64,000 bases of DNA from BQJU01 sp965229635 (GTDB lineage: Bacteria; Bacteroidota; Bacteroidia; Chitinophagales; Saprospiraceae). Both the position numbers and the translations under genes were made by a program. The stretch lies in contig OZ245894.1 in assembly GCA_965229635.1 (NCBI GenBank), forward strand, positions 2,418,001 through 2,482,000. The letters run 5' to 3'. The notes beneath the pieces were generated by a model, which saw only the letters and a program-made list of their open reading frames with translations, did not search any database and had not been told where the DNA came from. This document shows, piece by piece, positions 1 through 7,540 of this stretch (the first letter of the stretch is position 1; the number at the start of each line of letters is the position of its first letter).

Positions 1-276
1 CGTGGTAAATTTGGAAAAGTCGAGCCGGTAAGTACTGGCAAAGGGACCGTATGGACCTTTGCTTTCCGCTCTTTTTGAGGACCAGACTACTTGTTCCGTC
101 TGAGCATCCACCAATTCGAACTTTTTGATTTTTTCCTGCTTTTTACCTACCCACACAGCAGCTTTAATGGATTCGGGTTGATAACCCAATTGATTGATGC
201 GAATCCAGGATTGGGCATTGAAAAAGAGTGGGCATAAAAACAAACCCAGGATCAGGGCGAAACGTTTGAGATTCAT
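1..276 (-). CDS. GH9-type cellulase, N-terminal fragment (runs off window)
   Basis: The minus strand from the ATG at 276 reads open to base 1 (92 codons). It begins with a signal peptide (MNLKRFALILGLFLCPLFFNAQ) and continues with WIRINQLGYQPESIKAAVW, then GPYGPFASTYRLDFSKFTT. The RINQLGY...K.AV start and the YRLDFSKFTT strand are typical of the immunoglobulin-like domain (CelD_N) that precedes the GH9 catalytic barrel in secreted endoglucanases. The catalytic part lies outside the window, so the enzyme class is inferred from this N-terminus only. The start is 8 nt downstream of the GNAT gene stop, which suggests co-transcription with the GNAT and AraC genes. Confidence 0.7.
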   Translation of the reverse strand, partial: MNLKRFALILGLFLCPLFFNAQSWIRINQLGYQPESIKAAVWVGKKQEKIKKFELVDAQTEQVVWSSKRAESKGPYGPFASTYRLDFSKFTT

Positions 277-284
277 ATTTCAGG

Positions 285-743
285 CTATTTTCTAAAATGC
301 AGCTTCATGCCTTCGTGACTGGCTTTGAAGCCCAGTTTTTCGTAAAAGCGGAGGGCATCCGGTCGTTTTTTATCCGTAGTAAGTTGTAGCAGATGGGCAC
401 CACGTTCTTCGGCTCGTTGAATGGCCCACCGGAAGAGTTTTTCGCCCAATCCCTGCCCTCGGTGCTCCTTGTGAATACGCACGGCTTCAATCTGGGCACG
501 CACACCTCCCTGGTAGGTCAGATAGGGGATGAAACTCAGCTGTAAGGTGCCGATGATGGCTCCTGCCTCGTTTTCCACTACCATCAGTTCCTGATTGCTA
601 TCCTGGTCAATATTGGCGAAAGCCGCATAATACTTTTCCGGAAGCGGAAGGCGGTAATCTTCGCGCTGTTTACCGAGCTCGTCATCGGCCAGTAGGGCAA
701 TGATATGGGGAACATCTTCGCGGTTTGCTTTTCTGAAAGTCAT
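285..743 (-). CDS. GNAT family N-acetyltransferase
   Basis: A 152-residue protein, the normal length for a single-domain GNAT enzyme that moves an acetyl group from acetyl-CoA to an amine. The N-terminal MTFRKANREDVPHIIALL is the usual beta1-alpha1 opening. Motif A, the pyrophosphate loop, is visible as EHRGQGLGEKL near residues 93-103. The C-terminal half carries LLQLTTDKKRPDALRFYEKLGF, the usual motif B with the FYEKLGF ending. The substrate cannot be told from sequence. It lies 8 nt after the AraC gene and 8 nt before the cellulase gene, so the three minus-strand genes probably share a transcript. Confidence 0.92.
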   Translation of the reverse strand: MTFRKANREDVPHIIALLADDELGKQREDYRLPLPEKYYAAFANIDQDSNQELMVVENEAGAIIGTLQLSFIPYLTYQGGVRAQIEAVRIHKEHRGQGLGEKLFRWAIQRAEERGAHLLQLTTDKKRPDALRFYEKLGFKASHEGMKLHFRK

Positions 744-751
744 GGGCAGAT

Positions 752-1648
752 TTATTGGGTCAGTGCACCGGGCGTGATGCCAAATTTTTTCTTAAAAGCA
801 TTGTTAAAATGCTGTGGGGAGGAATAGCCCAGCTCAAATGCTACCTCTGCGGCCGTCTTTTGAGTATCCAGAAGGTAGCGGCGGGCCAGGTTCAGCCGAT
901 GCTCAGTCAGGTAGCCAAATACGGTAGCCTGGAAGGTTTCCTTGAAGCCCCGTTTCAATTTGTATTCGTTCAATCCCACCTGCTGGGCTAATTCCGAAAG
1001 GGTGGGAGGGTGATGCAACTTTTCGTTTAGAATATCACGGGCAGCGATGATTTTTTCTTTATCCGCTTTACTTTTAATAAAATGGGGCTCATTCCTGGAG
1101 GCGGCAGCCGTTGCCTCAGCGGAAAGGACTAGCAGTTCCAGACTTTTAGAAAGTAAAAACAGGGGTTTTAAACCATCGTGGTAGGGACAGCGTACGATCT
1201 GATCAATCACGTTTTGAATATTCAGATCAATGCTACCCCAGCGTTCGGCGTAGAGTACACTCTCTCCCTTGATCATGCTTTCGCAAAAACGTTTCAAAGG
1301 GTCATTGGCCTTTTCGGTATAGCAAATGAACGCCTCTTTGGGAAACTGAATGCCAAAGGTTTCGACCACCAGTGTTTTATTGTAGACTTCCATGTCAAAA
1401 CCCTGAGAAAACATCATGTTGTGGTGCCCTCCAATCAAATCAAATTCCCGGTCGAGTTGCTTGTGGTAAAATTTGTAGTCTCCACGCATACCGAAGTGCA
1501 GGCGTACTACCTCATCCTGTCGGCTGGCGGGCATCGTCATTTGTCCGGGATAGCGAATCAGGTGGTAATTGAGCTGCATTCCTTCCACCATCCATTGCTG
1601 ATGTTGAACTTCCATTTGATCAATGGAAAAATGCTTGTTTTGGGTCAC
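752..1648 (-). CDS. AraC family transcriptional regulator
   Basis: A 298-residue regulator. The last 95 or so residues form the paired helix-turn-helix DNA-binding domain: AARDILNEKLHHPPTLSELAQ, then the recognition-helix region VGLNEYKLKRGFKETF, and the family signature GYSSPQHFNNAFKKKFGITP. The N-terminal 190 residues show no named sensor motif and are probably a ligand or oligomerisation domain. The start is GTG (1646-1648); no better ATG lies nearby. It is the first gene of a close-packed minus-strand group with the GNAT and GH9 genes. The effector is unknown. Confidence 0.92.
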   Translation of the reverse strand: MTQNKHFSIDQMEVQHQQWMVEGMQLNYHLIRYPGQMTMPASRQDEVVRLHFGMRGDYKFYHKQLDREFDLIGGHHNMMFSQGFDMEVYNKTLVVETFGIQFPKEAFICYTEKANDPLKRFCESMIKGESVLYAERWGSIDLNIQNVIDQIVRCPYHDGLKPLFLLSKSLELLVLSAEATAAASRNEPHFIKSKADKEKIIAARDILNEKLHHPPTLSELAQQVGLNEYKLKRGFKETFQATVFGYLTEHRLNLARRYLLDTQKTAAEVAFELGYSSPQHFNNAFKKKFGITPGALTQ

Positions 1649-1776
1649 AATTCACGGAAATTGGTTTCGGCAATAAAGATCGTAAGAAATGTTGGGTCGC
1701 GGAAATATCGGTGAAAATGGTGAGGGGTGAGGATCGACTTCGTCGGGGTGGTGAGGAATGATTTTGCCTAGTGCCG

Positions 1777-1832
1777 CCTAAAACCTAAAGCCTAACGGCT
1801 AATTCAATGGTGAGGGGTGATTTTAGGCTTCG
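1777..1832. repeat. Short CCTAAA-type intergenic repeat
   Basis: Imperfect CCTAAAA/CCTAAAG/CCTAACG units at 1777-1797 with a TTTTAGG unit near 1821, flanked on both sides by copies of GGTGAGGGGTGA. Similar short CCTAAA or TTTAGG strings occur between other genes in this window (52605-52622, 59803-59854, 60801-60825). No coding role is seen. Confidence 0.4.
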
Positions 1833-2743
1833 TGGGGTTTGTTTTCCATAATGTTTTCGATGGTCCAGGGCAGGCGAACTTCGGTGGGTTTTTCTCTTAC
1901 CGGACAATCTTGTTTTTGGCAGATGCGGCAGGATTCACTGTCACAGGCATCGATGTGGATGAAATGTTCAACCGGAGCTGCACAGTTTTGTTCCATCAAT
2001 CTTTCCAATGCCTTTACCTCACGGTGTGATTGGCGGTTGTCAAAATACCACGGCAAAGTCATGTGGCAATCAATGTGCAATGCCGCCCCGTACTGAATAA
2101 CGCGGAAATTGTGAATGTCGATCCAGTTGTCCTTGCGGTCCCGATCCAGGACCTCCACCAGCTGGGTAATGAGTTGATAATCGGCTTCGTCCATAATACC
2201 TGCCAGGGATTTGCGCAGCAGGTTGTAGCCGGTAAACAGGATGATTCCGCCAAAGATGATTGCCAGCACGTTGTCGAGCAGGTACCAGCCGGTCCACCAC
2301 ACCAATGCCAGGCCAATCAGCATGCCCAGGGAGGAGTAGCCATCCGATTGCAGGTGTTTGCCACTGCCCACAAGTGTGATCGATTGGTCTGTTTTGCCAC
2401 GTCGTTCGAGCCAGCGGCCCATTACAAAATTGATTGCACCGGTCAGTGCGGTGAGCCAAATGGCAATATCGAGTTGGTGGATACCTTGTGGATAGAAAAA
2501 ATTGTAGATCGCTTTACCGATCATTCCCAAGCCCGCTAAAGCAATCAGCGCCCCCTCAAAACCTACCGAAATGAACTCGATTTTTCCATGACCATACGGG
2601 TGGTTTAGATCCTTGGGTTTGGCGGCGATGATCAGGCTAAACAAGGCAAATACCCCCGCTACAATGTTGATGATACTCTCCAGAGCATCCGTCAGCACGG
2701 CATTGGAATGGGTGATCCACCAGGCCACAAACTTGATGCTCAT
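1823..2743 (-). CDS. Cation diffusion facilitator (CDF) metal efflux protein
   Basis: An inner-membrane divalent-cation/proton antiporter of the CDF family. The sequence shows SNAVLTDALESIINI (conserved Asp of the metal site), LNHPYGHGKIEF (CDF histidine/glycine loop), a second acidic membrane site around QSDGYSS, and a cytoplasmic C-terminal domain. The tail carries a cysteine cluster, CDSESCRICQKQDC, which could bind metal. The ATG at 2743 falls inside what should be the first membrane helix: the frame stays open upstream and encodes IPVLSITLGIGLVLMSIKF, but contains no ATG, GTG or TTG back to the stop near 2837. The true start is therefore uncertain; ATT at 2801-2803 is one possibility. 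Metal specificity is not predictable here. Confidence 0.88.
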   Translation of the reverse strand: MSIKFVAWWITHSNAVLTDALESIINIVAGVFALFSLIIAAKPKDLNHPYGHGKIEFISVGFEGALIALAGLGMIGKAIYNFFYPQGIHQLDIAIWLTALTGAINFVMGRWLERRGKTDQSITLVGSGKHLQSDGYSSLGMLIGLALVWWTGWYLLDNVLAIIFGGIILFTGYNLLRKSLAGIMDEADYQLITQLVEVLDRDRKDNWIDIHNFRVIQYGAALHIDCHMTLPWYFDNRQSHREVKALERLMEQNCAAPVEHFIHIDACDSESCRICQKQDCPVREKPTEVRLPWTIENIMENKPHEA

Positions 2744-2822
2744 GAGTACCAGGCCGATGCCTAGTGTGATACTTAAGACGGGAATATTGCTTCTAGATTG
2801 AATAGCAGATAGATATTTTCTG

Positions 2823-2830
2823 CAAAGGTA
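2823..2830 (-). promoter_or_regulatory. Bacteroidota -7 promoter element before CDF gene
   Basis: The minus strand reads TACCTTTG, an exact match to the Bacteroidota -7 consensus TAnnTTTG. No clear -33 element was found. Transcription would begin near 2816, leaving room for the extended, non-ATG reading frame of the CDF gene. Confidence 0.45.
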
Positions 2831-2947
2831 GACAAGTTATGGGGAATTCTGTTGGAGGAATGGTCATAATGAAAAATTGTATCATTAGTGAGTGGTGGAT
2901 GGGTGATGGGTGGTCAACAGATTGCCACTCCGGTTTTATGAGCCCCA

Positions 2948-3703
2948 TTAACCTAAGTCTCCCTCCAGCCACCGCTTGAAATGCGGAGATCGCTCCGTAC
3001 TGACCACCGTTTGTATCTCGCAGGCGGGATTCAGGTCTACCTTCACGCGGGATTTGGAATAGGCATACATTTCATTGATGGCGTTGATGTTGACAATAAA
3101 CTGCCGGTTGATGCGGAAGTAGTCCTGGCTATCCACCATCTCTTCCAGTGCTTCCAAGGAGTGATCCAGTGGAAAGCGTTTGCCGTCCCAGGTCACCACA
3201 AACGTAATCTTTTGATCGGTGTAAAAATAGGCAGCGTCCTTTACCCCCACCAGCTGAATGCGCTGCCCGATGCGGATGAGAAAGCGCCGGGAGTTCTTTT
3301 CCTGTTGTACAAGCCTCGCGATTTCCTCGTAAGGAATACTGGGTTTCTGATTCCAGTTGCGGTATTTTTCCAGGGCCTTTTCCAACTCTGCTTTCTTAAT
3401 GGGCTTGAGCAGGTAGTCCAGGGCATTGACCTTAAATGCCTGGATTGCATATTGATCGTAAGCTGTGGTAAATATGATGGGTTTGTCAATGTTAGTATGG
3501 TTGAAAATTTCAAAGCTGGCCCCATCGGCAAGGTGAATGTCCAGAAAGATCAGGTCGGGCAGGGAATTTTGCTGCACATATTCCAGCGTTCCCATGATGC
3601 TATCTAATTTTGCCACAATCTGAATCTCCGGATCAATTTCCGTAATCAGTTTTTCCAGCCGCCGGGCTGCGGTATCTTCGTCTTCGATAATCCAAACTTT
3701 CAT
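2948..3703 (-). CDS. LytTR family response regulator
   Basis: A 251-residue two-component regulator. The receiver domain (residues 1-115) has the acidic pocket IIEDED, the phosphoacceptor Asp55 in LIFLDIHL, and Lys100 in DYLLKP. The C-terminal LytTR DNA-binding domain (about 150-248) shows KDAAYFYTDQKITFVV, YFRINRQFIVNINAI and SRVKVDLNP. Its ATG overlaps the stop of the upstream kinase gene by the sequence ATGA (3700-3703), which indicates translational coupling and marks the pair as cognate. It is the distal gene of the operon YceI - kinase - regulator. A paralogue with the same layout lies at 56302-57063. Confidence 0.95.
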   Translation of the reverse strand: MKVWIIEDEDTAARRLEKLITEIDPEIQIVAKLDSIMGTLEYVQQNSLPDLIFLDIHLADGASFEIFNHTNIDKPIIFTTAYDQYAIQAFKVNALDYLLKPIKKAELEKALEKYRNWNQKPSIPYEEIARLVQQEKNSRRFLIRIGQRIQLVGVKDAAYFYTDQKITFVVTWDGKRFPLDHSLEALEEMVDSQDYFRINRQFIVNINAINEMYAYSKSRVKVDLNPACEIQTVVSTERSPHFKRWLEGDLG

Positions 3704-6573
3704 AACATGTTGTTTTTAATGACCGGAATGCCTACAATGAATTGATCAGCCGTCTCTTTGATGAAGACTTTCTTGTCACTCAACAAACCATAACGGTTGA
3801 TGATGCTCTGCAGGCCAAAACCGGTGGAACGGTTCGGGGTGATTTTTTTTTGTAAATTATTTTTCACCAAAAGATAGCCATCTTCAGAAAGGCAAATCTG
3901 AATCATCAGTGGCCTCGACTTGCTGATGACGTTGTGTTTGACCGCATTTTCTACCAAAATTTGTAGCGTAAGCGGTGCAATGTATATGGCCTTATTGGGT
4001 ACTTCTACCGACAAGGTAAGATGCTTGCCGTAGCGTTTTTTTAATAAAAATGCGTAGTCATTGACCAATCCCAGTTCTTCGTCCAGTCCAATCAGTTCTT
4101 TTTCCCGGTACTGCAAAATGCTACGGTAAAAATCCGACATTTTCTCTACGTACTCCACCGCTAAAGTGGGTTCTTCTTCAATGATCGCAATCAGTGTATT
4201 GAAGCTGTTGAACAAGAAGTGCGGGTTGATCTGGCTCTTCAGCGCTTCGTATTTGCTTTCGATTTTTTCTTTCTTGAGCATGGCCTCCCGCTGCAATCGC
4301 TTCTCTCTGGCTTTAATCAGATAAAAGGTCAGCCCTCCTACCGTCAGCAGCGTCAGTAAAGTAAACCACCACTGATTCCAAAACGGGCGCTGGATTGAAA
4401 AGCTGTAGCTAATCACCGGTTCCTGATCAAAGGCATCGTTTTCTGTTGACGTCAGCATGAAGGTGTAATTGCCCGGAGGCAAATTCGAATAAATCGATCG
4501 GGTGTCACGCGAGGTGATCCAATCGTGGTCAAAACCTTCTAATTTATACCTGTACTTTACAGTTTCCGGGTCGGTAAACCACAAGCCTACGTATTCAAAG
4601 GCCAGGCTATTTTTATTATGGGGAAACGTATGTTCCTGTTCCATTTTAATGGGCTCCAATCCCACCGATATATTCGTAAAACGAGTTCGGGGGTGAATAT
4701 CCAGGGTCTCATTCAACGCAGTATAGCGAATGATGCCCGACTGCGATCCCAGCCACACATCGCCCATCCCATCGGGACAAAAGGCATTGATGTTGGGTTC
4801 AAAGTCATCAATACCCACATCCGTGTCGTAGTAGATTAGGTGATGCGTTTCCGGGTCCAGTATGTCCACGCCTGATGGGTGAATGATCAGAATCTGTCCC
4901 TTTTTATCAGTGATCAGGCCGGTGATACTCAGGTCGCGGATGCCTTCTTTTACCGCCAGGTTGATCAATTTTGTTCCGTCAAATTCAAAGACCCCCGAAC
5001 GGGCCGTACTAAACCAGATATGGCCACGCCGATCTTCCGTAATAGAATAGACCGACTTGATTGATACACCATCGGCTTCCGTGAAATTGGTGATCTTTCC
5101 ATTTTCCAGTACACTTATGCCTTCTCCATCGGTACCAAACCAGGTACGTCCTTTACTGTCCCGAAAAACCTTGTAAATGAAATTCGTACCCAGGCCGCTT
5201 TCGTGGTTAAAATTACGTACGTTCAGTCGGGTGGCGATCAAGGGATTGATCATACAATCAAATTCCGTCACTCCGCCCAGTGTGGCACACCAAACCCTTC
5301 CCGCATTGCCATCAATCGACAAAACGCTGGTGTTGGTCAGCCCGTCTTTCTCGGTTATTCGTCGGTATCGGCCACTCTGAGCATCAAATAACAGAATGCC
5401 GGAGCCAAAGGTGCCCGCCCACACATTGGCGTATTTATCCTGGTACAGACTCACTACGTTGTCGGGATGTAATTTTTCATAAACGTCCCGATGGTCTTTG
5501 TCTTTTCTCACCCGATACAATCCATCGGCGGTGCCCAACCATAGCTGATTTTGGTGATCCATCAGCAGGGCCTGAATATTGGCCGGTGATTGCTCTATGA
5601 ATTCAAACTGTCGGTTTGTACTTTGTAGTCCAACGGTATTGCTGATCACCCAGAGATTACCTTCCACATCTTTATGCAGGTTGTAAATTTTAGCGGATTC
5701 AAAATCTTCCGGTGCTACCGGAAAGTGTTGTTTTTTCTTAAAATCCCAACGCCACAGGCCGTGGCCTTCAGTCCCGATCCAGAGTTCGCGTCCCTGAAAA
5801 TACTCCAGATCATTGATCTGGCCCACTTCCCAGTCCGGCATCGGGTATTCAAAATGGAAATCATCGGTATGCAGGTAAGACACCCCATGATCATAGGTGC
5901 CAATCCAGCAATTGCCCTTTTCGTCCGGTAAAATGACGCGCACGATATCGTCCTGCAGGCCATCTTCCCGCGTGATATTTTTAAGTTGTTTTTTCTCATT
6001 TTCCAGCCAGCAGATGCTGATTCCCCCATCGGTGCCAGCCCACAGCCATCCACGCCGATCAGCAATCAGGCAGTAAATATCATTGCCCAAAAGCCCATCA
6101 TCGGTATTGTAATTATAGAGGTGACTGCCGTCTCGGTAATAAATGCCCTCACCGTAGGTGGAAAACCAAAGGCGCTTCATCGAATCCTGAGCAAAGCCCG
6201 TAATCGGCACGACCGGCAGGCCTTCTTCCGGGGCCCAGCGTCTCAGCACATCTTCCTGGTCGAGGTGATAAATCGATCCGTCGCGGTAGCCCACCCACAT
6301 CAGGTCGTTGTGGTCCTGATACACAGCACTGACGTGATCCTGTCCCAGCGTGTCGGGCTTTTGGTAGAGTTTAAACTGCGTACCATCGTAGCGAATCAGA
6401 CCTTCGCGGGAGCCCAGCCACATAAATCCCCCCTCCGATTGATACAGCAACTTCAGGTCGACATATTTCAATTCCTGCGGCAAATCGTGGGTCTTGAAAT
6501 AGGGTGTTTGTCCCTGGAGGGAAATGCTCAAAATTAGGGCCAGTATCGTCAACCATTGATGGGCTCTTTTCAC
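3700..6573 (-). CDS. Propeller/Y_Y_Y sensor histidine kinase (LytS-like)
   Basis: A 957-residue membrane sensor kinase. After a signal peptide (ending LSISLQGQ) come many two-component propeller repeats with the pattern LWxGTxxGL (for example LWAGTDGGI, VWCATLGGV, TWFGTDGEG), forming periplasmic beta-propellers. A Y_Y_Y domain follows (KYRYKLEGFDHDW, LPPGNYTF), then one membrane helix near residues 736-755 and a basic coiled-coil. The cytoplasmic His_kinase domain has His785 in INPHFLFNSFN; the ATPase domain has ILVENAVKHN and the G box STGFGLQSI. It phosphorylates the overlapping LytTR regulator. The start is GTG at 6571-6573, directly abutting the YceI stop (TAAGTG). The ligand is unknown; related propeller sensors often sense glycans, but this neighbourhood does not show that. 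Confidence 0.93.
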   Translation of the reverse strand: MKRAHQWLTILALILSISLQGQTPYFKTHDLPQELKYVDLKLLYQSEGGFMWLGSREGLIRYDGTQFKLYQKPDTLGQDHVSAVYQDHNDLMWVGYRDGSIYHLDQEDVLRRWAPEEGLPVVPITGFAQDSMKRLWFSTYGEGIYYRDGSHLYNYNTDDGLLGNDIYCLIADRRGWLWAGTDGGISICWLENEKKQLKNITREDGLQDDIVRVILPDEKGNCWIGTYDHGVSYLHTDDFHFEYPMPDWEVGQINDLEYFQGRELWIGTEGHGLWRWDFKKKQHFPVAPEDFESAKIYNLHKDVEGNLWVISNTVGLQSTNRQFEFIEQSPANIQALLMDHQNQLWLGTADGLYRVRKDKDHRDVYEKLHPDNVVSLYQDKYANVWAGTFGSGILLFDAQSGRYRRITEKDGLTNTSVLSIDGNAGRVWCATLGGVTEFDCMINPLIATRLNVRNFNHESGLGTNFIYKVFRDSKGRTWFGTDGEGISVLENGKITNFTEADGVSIKSVYSITEDRRGHIWFSTARSGVFEFDGTKLINLAVKEGIRDLSITGLITDKKGQILIIHPSGVDILDPETHHLIYYDTDVGIDDFEPNINAFCPDGMGDVWLGSQSGIIRYTALNETLDIHPRTRFTNISVGLEPIKMEQEHTFPHNKNSLAFEYVGLWFTDPETVKYRYKLEGFDHDWITSRDTRSIYSNLPPGNYTFMLTSTENDAFDQEPVISYSFSIQRPFWNQWWFTLLTLLTVGGLTFYLIKAREKRLQREAMLKKEKIESKYEALKSQINPHFLFNSFNTLIAIIEEEPTLAVEYVEKMSDFYRSILQYREKELIGLDEELGLVNDYAFLLKKRYGKHLTLSVEVPNKAIYIAPLTLQILVENAVKHNVISKSRPLMIQICLSEDGYLLVKNNLQKKITPNRSTGFGLQSIINRYGLLSDKKVFIKETADQFIVGIPVIKNNML

Positions 6574-7128
6574 TTACTCTTGTTTTATCAGCTTCGCTTC
6601 AATTTTTACCAGAATTTCCTCAGCGATCTTTTGGTACACGATCTTCGGTATTTCAATATTGTGTTCTTCCAGTAGCACAGTAAATTCAGAGGCCAGTTGC
6701 ACCTCCGTTCCTGCCACGGTCAGGGTGCCCTTAATAATCCGCTCTTGTTCAATACCGTGGATGGCCAGTTTGCCCTTGGCGCGCACTTCATAAGTACCAT
6801 CCTGCTTCAGGTCCACTTTCTCGATGATTTTTCCCGAAAAACTGGCTCGTGGAAAGCGTTTGCTCTCCATATAATTTTCATTAAAATGCTCTCTTTGTAA
6901 GGGACTATTAAATCCATCAAAGGTGCGCATCGTCACCGTAAAAGCAAACGCGTTTTTATCGGCATCCACAATGCCACGCATGGCATTCGACTGGGCCTCT
7001 ATGAGTTCCAGTGGCGCATCCGACTGAAACCAAATGCTGCCGTTTTCGGTAGCAAATCGGTTTTGGCCGTAAAGGGTGCTTTCACCCAGAACCAGCATCA
7101 TGATTAAAAATAACCAATTCTTTCTCAT
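6574..7128 (-). CDS. YceI family protein (operon with LytTR system)
   Basis: A secreted lipocalin-like YceI protein of 184 residues. I chose the ATG at 7128 rather than the one at 7179 because it starts a clean signal peptide (MRKNWLFLIMMLVLGESTLYGQ). The core shows GSIWFQSDAPLELIEAQS, FAFTVTMRTFDGFNSPLQREHFNENYMES and FPRASFSGKI, the standard YceI pattern of a barrel that holds a polyisoprenoid-type ligand. It ends directly against the GTG of the sensor kinase, so it is co-translated with the two-component system. This YceI may be part of the sensing device or its main output. A paralogue is at 59173-59736. Confidence 0.9.
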   Translation of the reverse strand: MRKNWLFLIMMLVLGESTLYGQNRFATENGSIWFQSDAPLELIEAQSNAMRGIVDADKNAFAFTVTMRTFDGFNSPLQREHFNENYMESKRFPRASFSGKIIEKVDLKQDGTYEVRAKGKLAIHGIEQERIIKGTLTVAGTEVQLASEFTVLLEEHNIEIPKIVYQKIAEEILVKIEAKLIKQE

Positions 7129-7133
7129 ACCAT

Positions 7134-7141
7134 CAAAGTTG
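7134..7141 (-). promoter_or_regulatory. -7-like element of the YceI/kinase/LytTR operon
   Basis: The minus strand reads CAACTTTG, 7 of 8 matches to TAnnTTTG. Its first base lies 37 nt from the last T of the nearer LytTR half-site (7178), the same distance as in the two other LytTR-type promoters of this window. If used, transcription would start about at the YceI ATG, giving a nearly leaderless mRNA. Confidence 0.4.
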
Positions 7142-7177
7142 TGATCAATAGCTAATTTCAACAAAATATTTCTACTC

Positions 7178-7209
7178 AACGGGAAAAATAGGTGTATGAA
7201 CGGGAAAAA
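7178..7209 (-). promoter_or_regulatory. Putative LytTR operator (two half-sites, 21 bp apart)
   Basis: Direct repeats AACGGGAAAAA at 7178-7188 and 7199-7209, exactly 21 bp apart. On the minus strand they read TTTTTCCCGTT, followed by CA or GA. The half-sites resemble the published LytTR consensus [TA][AC][CA]GTTN[AG]T, and the 21 bp phasing matches two 9-bp sites separated by 12 bp. They point toward the YceI/kinase/LytTR operon, which suggests autoregulation. Confidence 0.55.
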
Positions 7210-7540
7210 GTGGCCGGGAAGATGGAGGATTTGGGCGTGCCCCTCCTGCGTCGGGTCGGGTGCTTATGGGCTGGCTCCATAAAGGAGCGGTACCTTCGGC
7301 TAGGCCTTCGGTACTTCCCCTCCAGCCCCCTCACGCGGGGCGCTGGGGCATGGCAACAACCGTTCTTAGGAGACCATCGGTCCTGTTGGGGTTAAAACAG
7401 GTAGGACTGCGTAAATATTGTATTTACATTTTTTTAGCGCATGTTTGGAGGTCGTCTTCAAAGGTGTTCGGGGCAAGCTAGTCAGACCGCAATTTTTGCA
7501 TCTAAAGTCCTACCTTAAACCACTTCATGGTCTTACTATA

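Larger units (their letters stand above)
7129..7540. other. Intergenic region, 412 bp
   Basis: The left end holds the LytTR-type promoter of the YceI operon. The middle (about 7225-7395) is GC-rich and self-complementary in places: two CCTTCGG copies around a GTACC/GGTAC pair near 7290-7313, and a CCCC/GGGG pair near 7326-7345. An AT-rich hairpin (GTAAATA, loop TTG, TATTTAC at 7411-7427) is followed by seven T (7429-7435) in the plus direction. No convincing gene was found; the short open frames here are not protein-like. Confidence 0.5.

Noticed and set aside
1178..1714. Plus-strand 178-codon open frame opposite the AraC gene
   Set aside because: It lies wholly across the AraC gene, whose domains are clear; the plus frame shows no recognisable motif.
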